Made by a program: the position numbers and the translations under genes | NCBI GenBank assembly: GCA_003665825.1 | Contig: QPFY01000003.1 | Location: forward strand, 558,001-622,000 | DNA length: 64,000 nucleotides | Source of the DNA: Microbotryum silenes-acaulis | Lineage: Eukaryota > Basidiomycota > Microbotryomycetes > Microbotryales > Microbotryaceae | Reading direction: 5' to 3' | Shown: positions 33,325-44,118 of the stretch, piece after piece | Layout of the letters: each line of letters begins with the position of its first letter | Numbering within the stretch: position 1 is the stretch's first letter | Notes under the pieces: generated by a model | Told to the model about the DNA's origin: nothing | Databases searched by the model: none | What the model saw: only the letters and a program-made list of their open reading frames with translations

Positions 33325-34263
33325 GGTCGGTCCTGGGTAGCGCAAAAGGTTGGGTTGGGGGGGGTGAGTGTTGAGAGCGGTGGCTCTGCTTTCGGCGCGG
33401 CGGAACCGACGGCGCGCGTCTTCCCCGTTTGAATTGGCAATTACCTTCGCTAGCACCCCAAGTTCCTAATGGCTCATTTCGAAGGAAGTAGTATCCCGTC
33501 TCGGCTCGGCTCACACAACTAAACAAAGCCGAAAGTGACCGTACATACAGTTCTTAAGAATCGATATTCTTACTTTGATCTGGAGCGGGTACGGCAGAAA
33601 ACTCTGACGAAGTAATGCATGAGTTGAGGACAGGACGAAAAAAAGTTTGATGCTGTGGGTACGGACGCCCTCGGTAGCACAACTTCCATTGCTCATTTTC
33701 CGATCGATCACTGGGCCTTGTCGGTGACTGCTCCGCTAGAAAGAACAACGCACAAGGTCTCGTCGGGCTATTTTCACGGACGGAAATGATATTCGCCGCA
33801 AGTTTGATCTCGTCGCAGCTTGACCGATCGAGAGTCCGACTTCTTGGAGTCGAGTTTGGAAATGTTCGAACGCGCTGCGTAGCCTGGGTTGGCGTTAGTA
33901 CTTTCTGCCTCAGTTTCGGTATATTTGAAATAGCCATGTCGATCAGCAGTTTCTCGCGCATAGTTTGGTCGGGAATACACGCAGACGCCGTGCGTCGGCA
34001 CGCTGGTAAGTTCGCACCAGCGAGGTCTCGTAGTTCGGTGCTGCACAACTATCCTCGGTAGGTGCTCATCCGTACAGAGAATATTTTGGGGGGGTCATGG
34101 TAGCTTAATAATATTACAACAAGTCACAAAATGGGAGCTTATATTTACTACAGCAACAACATGGATTTTTGTTACACTATCATCTATGGCAAAATCCTGA
34201 GTGAGCGAAGGCGCGCCGGCCGGGCAAGGCTGCGGCTACCTCAGCCCCTGACATTTTGTCCTG
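33325..34263. other. intergenic region between QCR6 and the 7TM pair
   Basis: About 940 bp: the QCR6 promoter and the 3' side of the left 7TM gene. It becomes AT-richer around 34085-34200. Short open frames show no recognisable protein. Confidence 0.5.
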
Positions 34264-34481
34264 TCAAACGTCGAAGGTCCAGTCCTCGATTTCTTCTTTT
34301 GTCACTCTGTCAATGACCAGGTTGATCTCCAACACCCTTGGTTGACATGGCCCGTTCGAGCGATCCAGCTTGGGCTCCTTCTTCCCCGCTCCGAAAATTC
34401 GAGCGAACGTGACTCCAAGTTTTCTCCTCGTTCTGATGGATTTCCCAGGCGTGACAGCAGCTTCTTGCTTTTCCTCTTGGT
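34264..34481 (-). pseudogene. out-of-frame remnant of the 7TM-A cytoplasmic tail
   Basis: On the minus strand this stretch, in the frame next to that of 7TM-A, reads a charged tail ending RVLEINLVIDRVTKEE plus seven residues. The intact paralogue ends with RVLEVNLVVDRVVKEE. So coding sequence remains after the frameshift stop at 34482, and its reading is still well preserved. Confidence 0.8.
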
Positions 34482-36335
34482 TCAAATCCGGTCCAACGGT
34501 CCAACGGTCCATTCGTCCGATTCGCTCGTCGTCGGTGCCGCAATGACCGTCTCGACAGTATTCGCACTCGCATGATTTATAAAGCCGAGCCATTTGCAGC
34601 GCGTCGGACCGATCTCTCGAAAAGATTGGTACGTGAGGGCGTTGAGGATGAGCAGAAGGAGAGCGGAATGACTCCAGGGTCCGATGAAAGCGGCGCTCTC
34701 GAAGATCCACCACGGTCCGTACGCGATCGTTAGGGTGCTGGAGGTGACCGCCAAGTGCATCAACGTCGCCACGACGACGATGGCGATGAATCCGACGGCT
34801 AAGGAGAACTGAGAAAGGTATGCCAAGCCTGAGTCAGTACACGGACATCGCTTCAAAAGATCTGGATCCCCAATCAACAATCCAGTAATTTACAAACAAA
34901 AGTTCGGTCCGTGCTCGCGAGAGAATGATGATCATGCGCGCCTTGTCCTTGTAATGGCTGCGGCCCGGTGCTTTAGACATTCTTCGGATCTCCGAGGAGC
35001 TCATCTCACTACTTCTACCGCCGTCACGAGATCGAGTATTTCCACCGAACAGGGAAGAAAGTCTTTCCCTCCACGTGGCGTGAGACGCAGCTTTCTTAGA
35101 ATCGATATTGCCCGAGGTAGCCTCCATCACGCCACACACAGAGCCAATGGCCACTGAGCTGAAAAGTTGAGCTTTTTGAAATTCGACCTGCCTGTTCATC
35201 GTGCGACATAGGAACAATCCAAAGAAGTTCTGATGCGAGGACGGGCACCTCGTTAGTGAGTGTGATTAGAAATGGTGATAAGCTCAAATTGGGGACTCAC
35301 CACGACCAGCACAGCGAGCGCACTCATAATGTTGGGACTCCAAGTGTAGGTCCCTGCCTTCCAGAACTCGTTGTACAGGCATTGGGTGCGTGCAAGATGT
35401 AGCTGCGCCAGTTCGTAGTTGAGCGCAGGTACATTCAGATAGGCGGCGGCATCGGACTTGAGCAGCGTCATCAGCTGGGTGTAACTTTCCCAGAATTTGG
35501 TCCCTTTGTACGTGTGGACGCTGCCGGCGACGATGCCAAGCACACTTCCAATTACAAACACCGAACTGAAGAAGACGTTGACGAGGCGAGATGAGACGTT
35601 GATACCGGAGTACTTGTCCGTCGTCAAAAGGAACGTCGTGAAGTTGGACCAGACGAGAATCCACCCATGCTCGCTGCATAGTCCGGATCAAATGCGTGCG
35701 GCACACCGGCGTCAGCTTGAGGAATCTTCGGACTAGACGGAATGCAACTCACAACATGGGGGCTAAACTGAAAGAGATCCAACCCAGGATATGCGACATT
35801 GAGCGATGGTGGACGTACATCTCGATCGCGTCGAGACCGAACCCCATCGAGCAAACCCCGGAGAGGATGAAGAAGACACCGACGGTACGGTGGTTCGGAA
35901 TGAGCACTTTGCCCGAGGGACGATCCACCTATGTTAAATGATATAAAAAAGGAGCGTCAGAATGGGTGCTGTCTCGTCAATTGGCCACGCGGTACGTGAA
36001 ACAGGGGGCGTACTCGGCGAAAGAGCCAAAAGGCTCGCTCCTTGGTCCGATAGGGGCCAGCGGCGCTCCGGGCCTTTGCCCGCCGCTCGTATTGGGACAT
36101 GCCGAGGTACACGAAACTGCTAATAATGAGCCTACAAGGTCCATCATTCAAATGGGTAAGCGGAAAAAAAAAAGTGACGATATCTGGAATGACGCGTGCA
36201 ATCTCGGACCCACAATACGTTGATGGCAACCATGACGATCATGCGAGTCCTGACGCCCGGGGACGGTGTACGATACACTAGAGCGTCCAGCGAGACCATC
36301 ATCGTCGTGTATGGGTTTTCTGTCGTATTCTGCAT
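34482..36335 (-). CDS. seven-transmembrane protein A, frameshifted tail
   Basis: Six exons, 36335-36214, 36128-35996, 35928-35753, 35673-35301, 35229-34894 and 34808-34482, give 488 residues as sequenced. Seven hydrophobic helices are visible, for example RMIVMVAINVL+LIISSFVYL, TVGVFFILSGVCSMGFGLDA, RLVNVFFSSVFVIGSVLGIV, IMSALAVLVVVNFFGLFL and VGFIAIVVVATLMHLAVTSS. A long charged loop (Ser/Arg/Lys-rich) separates helices 5 and 6. After helix 7 an 8-bp duplication shifts the frame, giving TVGPLDRI and a stop; about 75 tail codons are lost. Intron positions and phases match paralogue B. No known receptor family was recognised. An alternative start at 36377 adds 14 residues. Confidence 0.8.
34490..34505. 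repeat. 8-bp tandem duplication causing a frameshift
   Basis: Plus-strand GGTCCAAC occurs twice in direct succession, followed by GGTCCA. Because 8 is not a multiple of three, the extra unit shifts the frame of 7TM-A. Confidence 0.9.
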
Positions 36336-37398
36336 GGCGGCCACTAATCGAGTGCGGTACGCGTCTGTGGTGACCACTTTGCTAATCCTATGCCGATCGA
36401 CTCGACTCGAACCGTCATCGACCGCAGCCTTGGCTATCGGGGATGCTCGGAATGCTGCTGCTCACTGGGCTTCTAGAGCCGAGTCGCGCAGCGTTTCGAA
36501 GGGGCCTAAAGAGTTGCGGGACTTCCAAGTTTCGAGAGGATCGGGCGGCGCGATGACCTCAGGCGGTTTCGCAGCGAATCGAGAATCCTATAAAGGCATG
36601 ATGAGCGGCACCAAAACCGTCAGCATCGGCACCACTGCCTGCAGCAGCACCACCAGCAACATCAACACCACCGGGGAGGAGGGGGGAGGGGGGTGGCTTC
36701 TCTCGCCACCGAATACCCTGAGTTGGTCGGCGACATAGCTATGGTGCGTGTGGGACACCTGTAAGACTTTCACTTGGAGTCGTCACTTGGGAGTCGGACG
36801 AAAGATGAGGAGGAGAGGAGGGTCGTTGGCGTGGAAGCACGTGGAAAGCAAAGATTCCGAGAGTCCGAGCAAGCAACAGGCGATGTTGCGAGCGAAACCA
36901 GTTGGTTTCTAGCACTGCAAGACGGAGCGACTCGGATTCATACCGCACTCGCAGCCGAAGGACGAGCTCGGAGTCCGCATTCGCCGGTACCGCGACGGCG
37001 GCTCCAGCACGCGCGAACCAATACGGCGCCCGCGCACCTCCGATTTGGGACAGCAGCCGCCTGCCGGCAAAGATACTTTCGTCTCGAAAGCTTCACCTTA
37101 GGTCCCCGCGGTCCCCCTCTTGACCCCTCGTGCGCACACTTTCGATATCTCACTCGGATCAAACGACAGACCGTTGATCAACGGAAAGGTCTCGCTACGA
37201 GGCTTGGCCTGGCCGAAAGAGTGCAACTTGAAGTCGCCGACTCGTTTGGATCGGCGACCCGGTTTTGTCGCGTAGCCCCCGGCGCCGTTGGCCGCAGGGC
37301 CGATGTCGGTCGACCGGATATCGGGATATAGAGGGACGAATATGAGCAGAATAGTGGCGAGAGCTGTTGTAGCATCGTCAAGCTCTGCAGACGCGTCG
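36336..37398. promoter_or_regulatory. shared upstream region of the 7TM pair
   Basis: About 1.06 kb between head-to-head start codons. It includes a CAGCAC/ACCAGCA-rich patch and a G run at about 36680-36695. Open frames through it (for example 36774-37331 plus) look random. Confidence 0.5.
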
Positions 37399-39583
37399 AT
37401 GACGAGCAACCCTTACACGGCGATGATCGAGTCTCTCCACGCCCAGGTATACCGCACCCCAAGTTCAGGCTTCGAAGCTCGCATGATCGTGTTGTCGGTC
37501 ATCAACGTCCTGTGAGTGAGGTTTCGTTGATTCACGTGCTCCTCGCTCACGTCTCAGCTCTCACAAAAGGAGGATGCGCTTTTCTGATACTCTCGTTCTC
37601 ACCCAACAGGCTCGTTCTCAGCAGCCTGGTGTATCTCGTCCTCACGCAATACGAGCGGACCAGGGCCGTAAATGCCAGCGGCAAGGAGTCGTACCGGATG
37701 AAGCAGCGAACATTTTGGTTTTTTCGAAGGGTGCGTCCTTATTGGCACGTAAAAGAGTATGTTAGCAAACTGATGAAAAAGAATGTCGTGTCTTGTTGGG
37801 CCACTGTCGAGAAAAGGTTGATCGGCTGTCCGACAAAACCCCGCTCGTCATCCCGAATCACAGGACGGTCGGAATTTTCTTCCTCCTCATGGTCGGCATA
37901 TCCTCGATCGGTCTCTGCATCGACTCGGTCCGAGTCTGGATCTATCAACACAGCATGAAGAGCAGTTTCGCGTGGAGAGCGTTCAGCATGACGCCGATGT
38001 TGTGAGTGTGCACGCTCTCCGCAACCTATTTCTCTTCAGCACTACGGTCGAAAAGAGCTCGTGATCTCCCTCTTCGCAGCGAGCTGACTCTATGACTTGC
38101 CGGTTGTGAACCGGGCAGTGAGCATGGCTGGATCCTTGTATGGGCCAATCTTACAACATTCCTTATGGCGACGGATCAAGCCCTGAGCGTGACAGTTCCG
38201 TCCTGGCTTGTCAACGCCTTCTTCATTTCGGTCTTTATCGTTGGCGGTACGATGGGCATAACCGCGAATGCATACTATACACACAAAGGTGCTCAGTTCT
38301 GGAACGCCTACGTCGCCCTGATCACTCAGCTCAAATCGAACGAGGCAGCTTATCCAGACCTGGCCTCGGTAGCTTCCGGCTCGGCCGTGGAACAAGTCGC
38401 CGCAGTCCAGGCGGCCTACATCGCATATTGGAAGTCGGGGGCCTATACCTATGGACCTTGCGTAATCATGGCCGTGGCGATCCTCATCGTGGTGCGTTGC
38501 TTTCTTCAAGGGTTAGGCCCGTGACCTGTGACTGACCGGGCCTGACCCCGCTTCTCCCCCCTCGCCAGAACGTGGCCGGCCTGTCTCTCTGCCGAGTCAT
38601 GCAAAGGCAGATTGACTTCAACAAGGACCAGCTATTGGCAGCAATTTCGCCAGGATCTCGAATCGAAGGGCCTGCGAAGATTCGCGACTTGGAACCTCAC
38701 GTCGATGCAGCCGAATCGCGCCCACGGAACCTGGACAAGATGACGAGATGGATCGACATGGCTACCTTCAACCCGAGCAAGAGTTCTCTCAAGGCTTCGG
38801 ACCTTCGCAAGATGTGCATGGATCGTGCCAACACCTATCAGCGGGAAAAGGCTTGTACCATCATCGTCCTCGCCCGAGCGCGTTTGGAGCTGATGCTGGT
38901 AAGTACCGGGCACCCGAATGATGCTCCACCTAAGGAGCGGGCGCGCGGCGTAAGCGTGGATCTGACGACCTGAACACGCTCCTGCACAGTTCTCGATGTG
39001 TGCCGCATCGCTTTCGTTTGGGGTCGTCGGAACATTGATGTACCTCACGATCGTCTCAAATACCCTCGCGATCGTGAACGGCCCTTGGGGCATCTTCGAA
39101 TCATCGGTCTACTTCGGAACCTGGTCGTACCCGTCTCTGCTCCTCCTCGTTCTGAGCATCCTGATCTATCAGGCGTACCGGTACCGGCAGCCACAGGGGT
39201 CGGCCCGTTTGACCCGAGTCGCTGCGGGCCAGATCAGCACCTCGGGCATCATCTCGACGAGCAGTGTCCGTGGCGCAAAAGAGGCGGACAACCGCCGTTC
39301 TTTCTTCGTTACTGCGACTCAGCTATCTGCTCCCAGTGCCTCGCAGCCGGTAAGCAGCACGGACCATCGTCCTCGGACCGACAGCGCCGGTCCGTGGAGG
39401 AAAGAATCCGGTATTTCGAGGCCCTTCCCAAACCTGTGGCCGAGAGCAAAGACATCTACAAGAGGCAACAAACCCAGAGTTCTGGAAGTAAACCTCGTCG
39501 TGGATCGAGTGGTCAAGGAGGAGAGCGAAAATGTCGCTCTAGAATCACCGCCGTCGGCCGAACAGAGTTTCCAGCAATACTAG
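37399..39583 (+). CDS. seven-transmembrane protein B, family unknown
   Basis: Six exons, 37399-37511, 37610-37748, 37817-38001, 38119-38491, 38569-38898 and 38990-39583, give 577 residues; an ATG at 37342 would add 19. Helices: MIVLSVINVLLVLSSLVYLV, VGIFFLLMVGISSIGLCIDS, HGWILVWANLTTFLMAT, WLVNAFFISVFIVGGTMGIT, YGPCVIMAVAILIVNVAGLS, SFGVVGTLMYLTIVSNTLAI and SYPSLLLLVLSILIYQAYRY. The N-terminal YTAMIESLHAQVYRTP and the block IPNHRTVG are shared with paralogue A. The helix 5-6 loop is about 90 residues and charged. The C-terminal tail is about 140 residues, ending with the conserved RVLEVNLVVDRVVKEE motif and a variable end. The topology suggests a receptor or sensor, but no GPCR family motif (STE2/STE3, PTH11, rhodopsin) was seen. 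Confidence 0.85.
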
Positions 39584-40457
39584 GCTCCGATCCCTTCATG
39601 TACCGAGTCCCTGTCCTCGAATAAGTTATTATCTGTCGTATCATACCCCTTGTATTTGTATGAAATATTACCAAACTCTTCTTGATGAATGCGAACGTGC
39701 TTCATAACTCACGCATGCAGTGTCACCAGCTGATGGTGAAGAAAAACAACTCGAGGGTTGACATTCAAAGAGGACGTGTTGAAAGGAATTGCTGCTTGGT
39801 AGTTTTCCAATTAGCTCCTCAACAATCTCCCACCAAGAACACAGTTCATGAAGTCACTTACTCGAATCCGTAGCTATGCTGCATGCTGCAGCCATTTCTT
39901 GAGAAAACTTGTCCCGTATTCGTTGCAGAGCTTCCACGACGACCCCCTCGGGTGTCGCGAGCTCGAGGCGGATTTGTCTCGAGCACATTCGGGTCAGCCC
40001 ACCCGTTCGATGTCCGCATCTCTGAGGCTGAAGGAGCGGTTGGTTGACATCGTGAAGGCATATCAACGGGCTGCTCCCCTAAACATTTTGCTGTTCGCGT
40101 TACTTACTATACAAAGGGCATCCCTCCCTGTTGAGGGATCACGCCCGCGAAGAGACGCGCAAGCGCGTTTCGGAGATCTGACAAACGCGCCGGGGCAGTT
40201 TCCCGGGGCGGGGGCCGAAGTTTTGCCGCGCTTGTACATTTGACCGCGCAGAGGACTCCCCATCCGCCGCGGCTTTGGAGAGGCCTGGGCTTACGGCGGC
40301 TCGACTCCGGCAACGATTGTGCCGGATCGTTCCCCAGCGACAGCCAGCGACAGGCCACGCTCGCGAGTCTCCGGAGCCGAGGAACCACTTTCTCCTTTCG
40401 CTCTCACCCGTCCATCGCCTCGTCCCGCATCTCACCAACTTCAACCCACATCAAAGT
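39584..40457. other. intergenic region with dispersed repeat, upstream of thiolase
   Basis: Holds the 7TM-B 3' UTR, the second copy of the dispersed repeat (39704-39962) and the thiolase promoter. A direct CAGCGACAGCCAGCGACAGG tandem lies near 40335-40358. Confidence 0.55.
39704..39962. repeat. 257-bp dispersed repeat, copy 2
   Basis: Near-identical to 26238-26494 and in the same orientation; the match stops sharply at both ends. Its minus strand can be read as EALQRIRDKFSQEMAAACSI, but I do not recognise this as a known protein. Confidence 0.9.
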
Positions 40458-42190
40458 ATGCAAGCCACTCTTGACAACATCGTTGGTACTTCGGGCCGCA
40501 CCAAGCTCCTCCGCAAGAATGCCGATGACAGTGCGTGACTATTTCTTTTGCGATCCCCGCACCCCCTCACTTTTGATCGAGCCTCACCCAGCTGACCCGA
40601 ATACTGCACCTCATTTCAGTCGTCGTCACGTTCGCCAAGCGCACGCCCCTGTGCAAGGCACGCAAGGGTGGCTTCAAGGACATGTCCGGCCAAGAGCTCA
40701 TGATTGCCTTCTTCAAGGTCAGTTCGGACTATCTCATGTTCCGTCTCCTTCGAGCCGCGGCAGGGTCAAAAGCGGTCCTTCTGTAACACGCGCTAACTCT
40801 TCTTTCTTTGTGGGCCATCTGAGTAGGGTGCTATCGCCGAGATGAAGCTCGATCCCGCCGTTGTCGAGGACATTGTATTTGGTAAGTCCTCCCATTCGAT
40901 CATCCGATCAGCCGGTCCTGGCCCTCATCCGCTCGGAAAGTGCCGGCTGACGTAAGCGACGCCACACTTGATATGTCAAAGGTACCGTCTTGCCTCCCAA
41001 GGCCCCTTATGATGCCCGTGCATCCGCACTCGCCGCCGGCTTCCCCGAAACGACCAGTGTCCAGGTCATCAACCGGTAAGCTCGGCTAGAAAACCTGGCA
41101 GGTCCGAACTTTTCAGCCGCGTGCGCTCCCACTGACCTGGCATTGTTCGGCTTTATTCCAACAGATTCTGCTCTTCGGGATTGATGGCCGTTCAGTCCGT
41201 CGCTAACCAGATCCGAGTCGGTGAAATCGAGGTCGGGTTCGCCGTTGGATTCGAGTCCATGTCGGCCCACCCCGACCGAGGCGCCGACGAGTTCGCCCAG
41301 GAGATCCTCGATCACCCCGTCGCCGCCGATTGCCAACACCCGATGGGATGGACCTCGGAGAACGTCTCCAAGGATCTCAACGTCCCCCGCAAGAGGATGG
41401 ACGAGCTCGCCGCCGCTTCGCACCAACGTGCCGGCAAGGCCCAAAAGTCCGGCATCTTTGCCGACGAGATCATCCCCATCACGGCTCTGCAAGCGCCTTC
41501 GACCCCTTCGGCCGAAGGTGCGCCCAAGGCCAAGCGTGTCCCCGTTCTCGTCAAGGACGACGACGGCATTCGCCCCGACTCGACCGCCGAAGGATTGAGC
41601 AAGATTCGCCCCGCTTTCCCCCAGTGGGGTAACGGCACCACCACCGGTGGTAACGCCTCGCAGTTGACCGACGGTGTCGCTGGTGTCTTGTTGATGAAGC
41701 GATCCAAGGCCCAAGAGCTTGGGCTCCCCATCTTGGCCAAGCACGTCGTGACCTGCACCGCTGGTTTGGCGCCCAGGATCATGGGTATTGTAAGTTGTGG
41801 CGTTTACGTTCGCGAGTGCGAGAAACCCTGCCTTTTGCAACACACTGACCACTCCGCAACGGCTTCTCATTCCCTCAGGGCCCCGCTATTGCGATCCCCA
41901 AGGCTCTCGCCAAGGCTGGTATCACCCGAGAGGACGTGGACCTGTGGGAAGTCAACGAGGCGTTCGCATCGATGCTTGGCTACCTGATCGACACCTTTGG
42001 CCTGCCGCACGACAAGGTCAACATCCACGGTGGTGCGATCGCGCTCGGTCACCCTCTGGGTTGCACCGGTGCACGACAGGTCGCCACGGGTCTCAACGCG
42101 ATCAAGAGGACTGGCGGAAAGATTTTGGTCACGTCCATGTGCATTGGTCTCGGCATGGGTGCCGCCGGTGTCTGGGTCAACGAACAGTAG
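40458..42190 (+). CDS. 3-ketoacyl-CoA thiolase (acetyl-CoA acyltransferase)
   Basis: Cleaves 3-ketoacyl-CoA to acetyl-CoA and a shortened acyl-CoA in fatty-acid beta-oxidation. Exons 40458-40530, 40620-40717, 40827-40881, 40982-41075, 41165-41789 and 41879-42190 give 418 residues. The nucleophile cysteine sits in NRFCSSGLMAVQ (about residue 109), rebuilt across intron 4. The other active-site blocks are EVNEAFASMLGYL, GGAIALGHPLGCTGARQVA (catalytic His about 373, Cys about 377) and the C-terminal CIGLGMGAAGVW. It resembles the peroxisomal class, but I see no SKL-type C-terminus (it ends NEQ) and no clear PTS2, so location is open. A Thr/Pro-rich insert (about 41490-41530) lies in the loop domain. 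Confidence 0.94.
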
Positions 42191-42578
42191 GAGGCCGAGC
42201 TTCGTCTGGATCGAGTCTTGAGCGGATGCATGGTGTGATGGTCACCACCAGTGATGGTCTTTCCAAGTATTCATGTTGTTCTTTCTTGCGTGTGATGTAA
42301 TAGCAGTTTTATTACTTAAGCTCTCGGACCCATGTGGCCGAACGGACGAAGTGTGAAAACCCTGGCCAGGACAAAGTGTGAGAATGTTGCGGACAAACCC
42401 AAAAATTGCAGGGCTCCCCAACAGTCGTAGTCACAGCAGAAAAGGTGTGGGATTTGAGAATGATGAAAGAGAACGGACTGTACAATAGTCGTGTCCGGCG
42501 GGGAGTTGGTGGTGCGCGCGTGCAGCCCGGCTCATGGCTTGGTCTCGACCAACTCGTCGTTCAAGCTCAAGAGCGAAG
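42191..42578. other. intergenic region, thiolase to GPI11
   Basis: About 390 bp between tandem genes; nothing beyond presumed UTR and promoter. Confidence 0.5.
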
Positions 42579-43871
42579 ATGGCACCCAAAACTACCAAGG
42601 CCCGGCCGGCGGCGAAAGCCACGCCACCATCAACCCCGGCAGTAGCCTCGACATCATCGTCCAAGGTCCCAAGTACGCCCGCCAAGGCATCAACGTCGTT
42701 GATCCCACTGCAGCACTACGGCGCTCGCGTTCCGCTGCAACTCGCGGCGCTCTTCTTCGCCCTCTCGACCTCGTCCTCACGCCATGTACCCCGTACGACA
42801 CCCCAAGCGAGGATACTACACTCCCTCATCGAGGACCCAGTCGCGTTCTTGGGGTCGGCGTGTGGTATGGTCGCGGTCGTGCAGATTTGGTTCGGCGTGT
42901 GGTGCAAGGGAATACTGGATCAATCGCAGCAACAGCCAAGCGAGAACGGCAAGCCACCGCCAAGAAAGGAAGTTGGGGAAAAGAAGTCGTTTGGTAAGAT
43001 GTTTGGCGAGGCATTGGGCGGTGTACGACCGACCGCGAGGCCGAGGACGCTGCCCGAAAGCGCTGGCGCAAGTGGGGGTGGTCGTGGAGCGCTCCGAGTA
43101 GAGGTTCGTTCGGTCGTGCGCTTGTGCCCTTCTCCTGCCTTTCAGACGCTGACACACGAAACATGTAAAGCAGACACTGATGCCCGCCGTGACGACAACC
43201 ATCATGCTGGCATTCGTCATCCACGTCGTCGCCTTTACCCTCGGTGCTCCCCTCATTCGGTGAGGAAAATTCTCCAGTGTCGTCGGCCGCCCCGGACAGC
43301 GCTGACTTGGATCCTTTCGCAACTTCCGACAGAAGTATCCCCGAGACGTTCCTGCTCTCGCTTCTCGTCTCGATCCTCGCTTTCCTCCCCTTGGTGATCA
43401 CGTACGGCCAACCCCACCCCAAAAAACCGGAGCGCTTCGTCTGGCTCAGGCTCTTTTCCTCCCTCTCGTTAGTCAGAGTGCACCAAATTACCACGCGACC
43501 GGTGACTCCGAGCTGATGGAGGTCATGTCTATTTTACCACGACAGACCACAGACCGATCTCGAGATCGCTCTGCTCTTGCCTGCCCTCGGAGCCCTCGCC
43601 GGAGCGTGGCTCGGCGCCGTTCCGATACCTCTCGATTGGGATCGAGCATGGCAGGTAAGCTCTCAACCTTCCCCACTGTACGCCAACATGCTCATCGAAA
43701 ATAAAGCTGATCAAACGCCCATGGTCGTCATGCCGATAGAAATGGCCAACGACGTGTGTCGTCGGGACGTTGCTGGGTTACGGCGTGGGCTCAATCGTTG
43801 CTTTGGTAGCAATTGCGATGGAGTTTCCCAGGGGAGCAAACTTAAGGTCAACGAAACCAAAATCGACATGA
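42579..43871 (+). CDS. GPI11: GPI-anchor biosynthesis protein, PIG-F/Gpi11 family
   Basis: Partner subunit for the enzymes that add phosphoethanolamine to the GPI core mannoses in the ER. Exons 42579-43103, 43175-43260, 43333-43467, 43546-43654 and 43740-43871 give 328 residues. After a Lys/Pro/Ser-rich N-terminus come hydrophobic helices ([58 protein letters not shown]). The family signature is [20 protein letters not shown], continued over intron 4 as [19 protein letters not shown]. The hydrophilic loop at residues 115-170 is longer than in yeast Gpi11. All phases fit. Convergent with TSC2, 247 bp apart. Confidence 0.92.
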
Positions 43872-44118
43872 GGGATTGATGCAATGTCACATATCGTGTC
43901 AGAATGTGCACAAGTTCTTCTCCGTTAGATCGCGTGTTACAGCCCGCGTCGGATGAGCAGGTGGAATTGCACACATCAAGCTTCCTCTGGAGCCTACTTC
44001 TTCGTAACCCCCCAGCTCGTCCCCTGTGTCGTCTACGGAATAATGAAGTATCGTCAGCATTCGGCGTCGACTGCGGCAGAGGCTTCGCGATCACGAACTC
44101 ACCTGAACCAAAGATGAC

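Noticed and set aside
36774..37331. 185-codon open frame between the 7TM genes
   Set aside because: No domain or helix pattern, and it overlaps the shared upstream region.
39682..40066. Short open frames on both strands of the dispersed repeat
   Set aside because: They do not match a known transposase or Rep protein by eye and carry stops in both copies.
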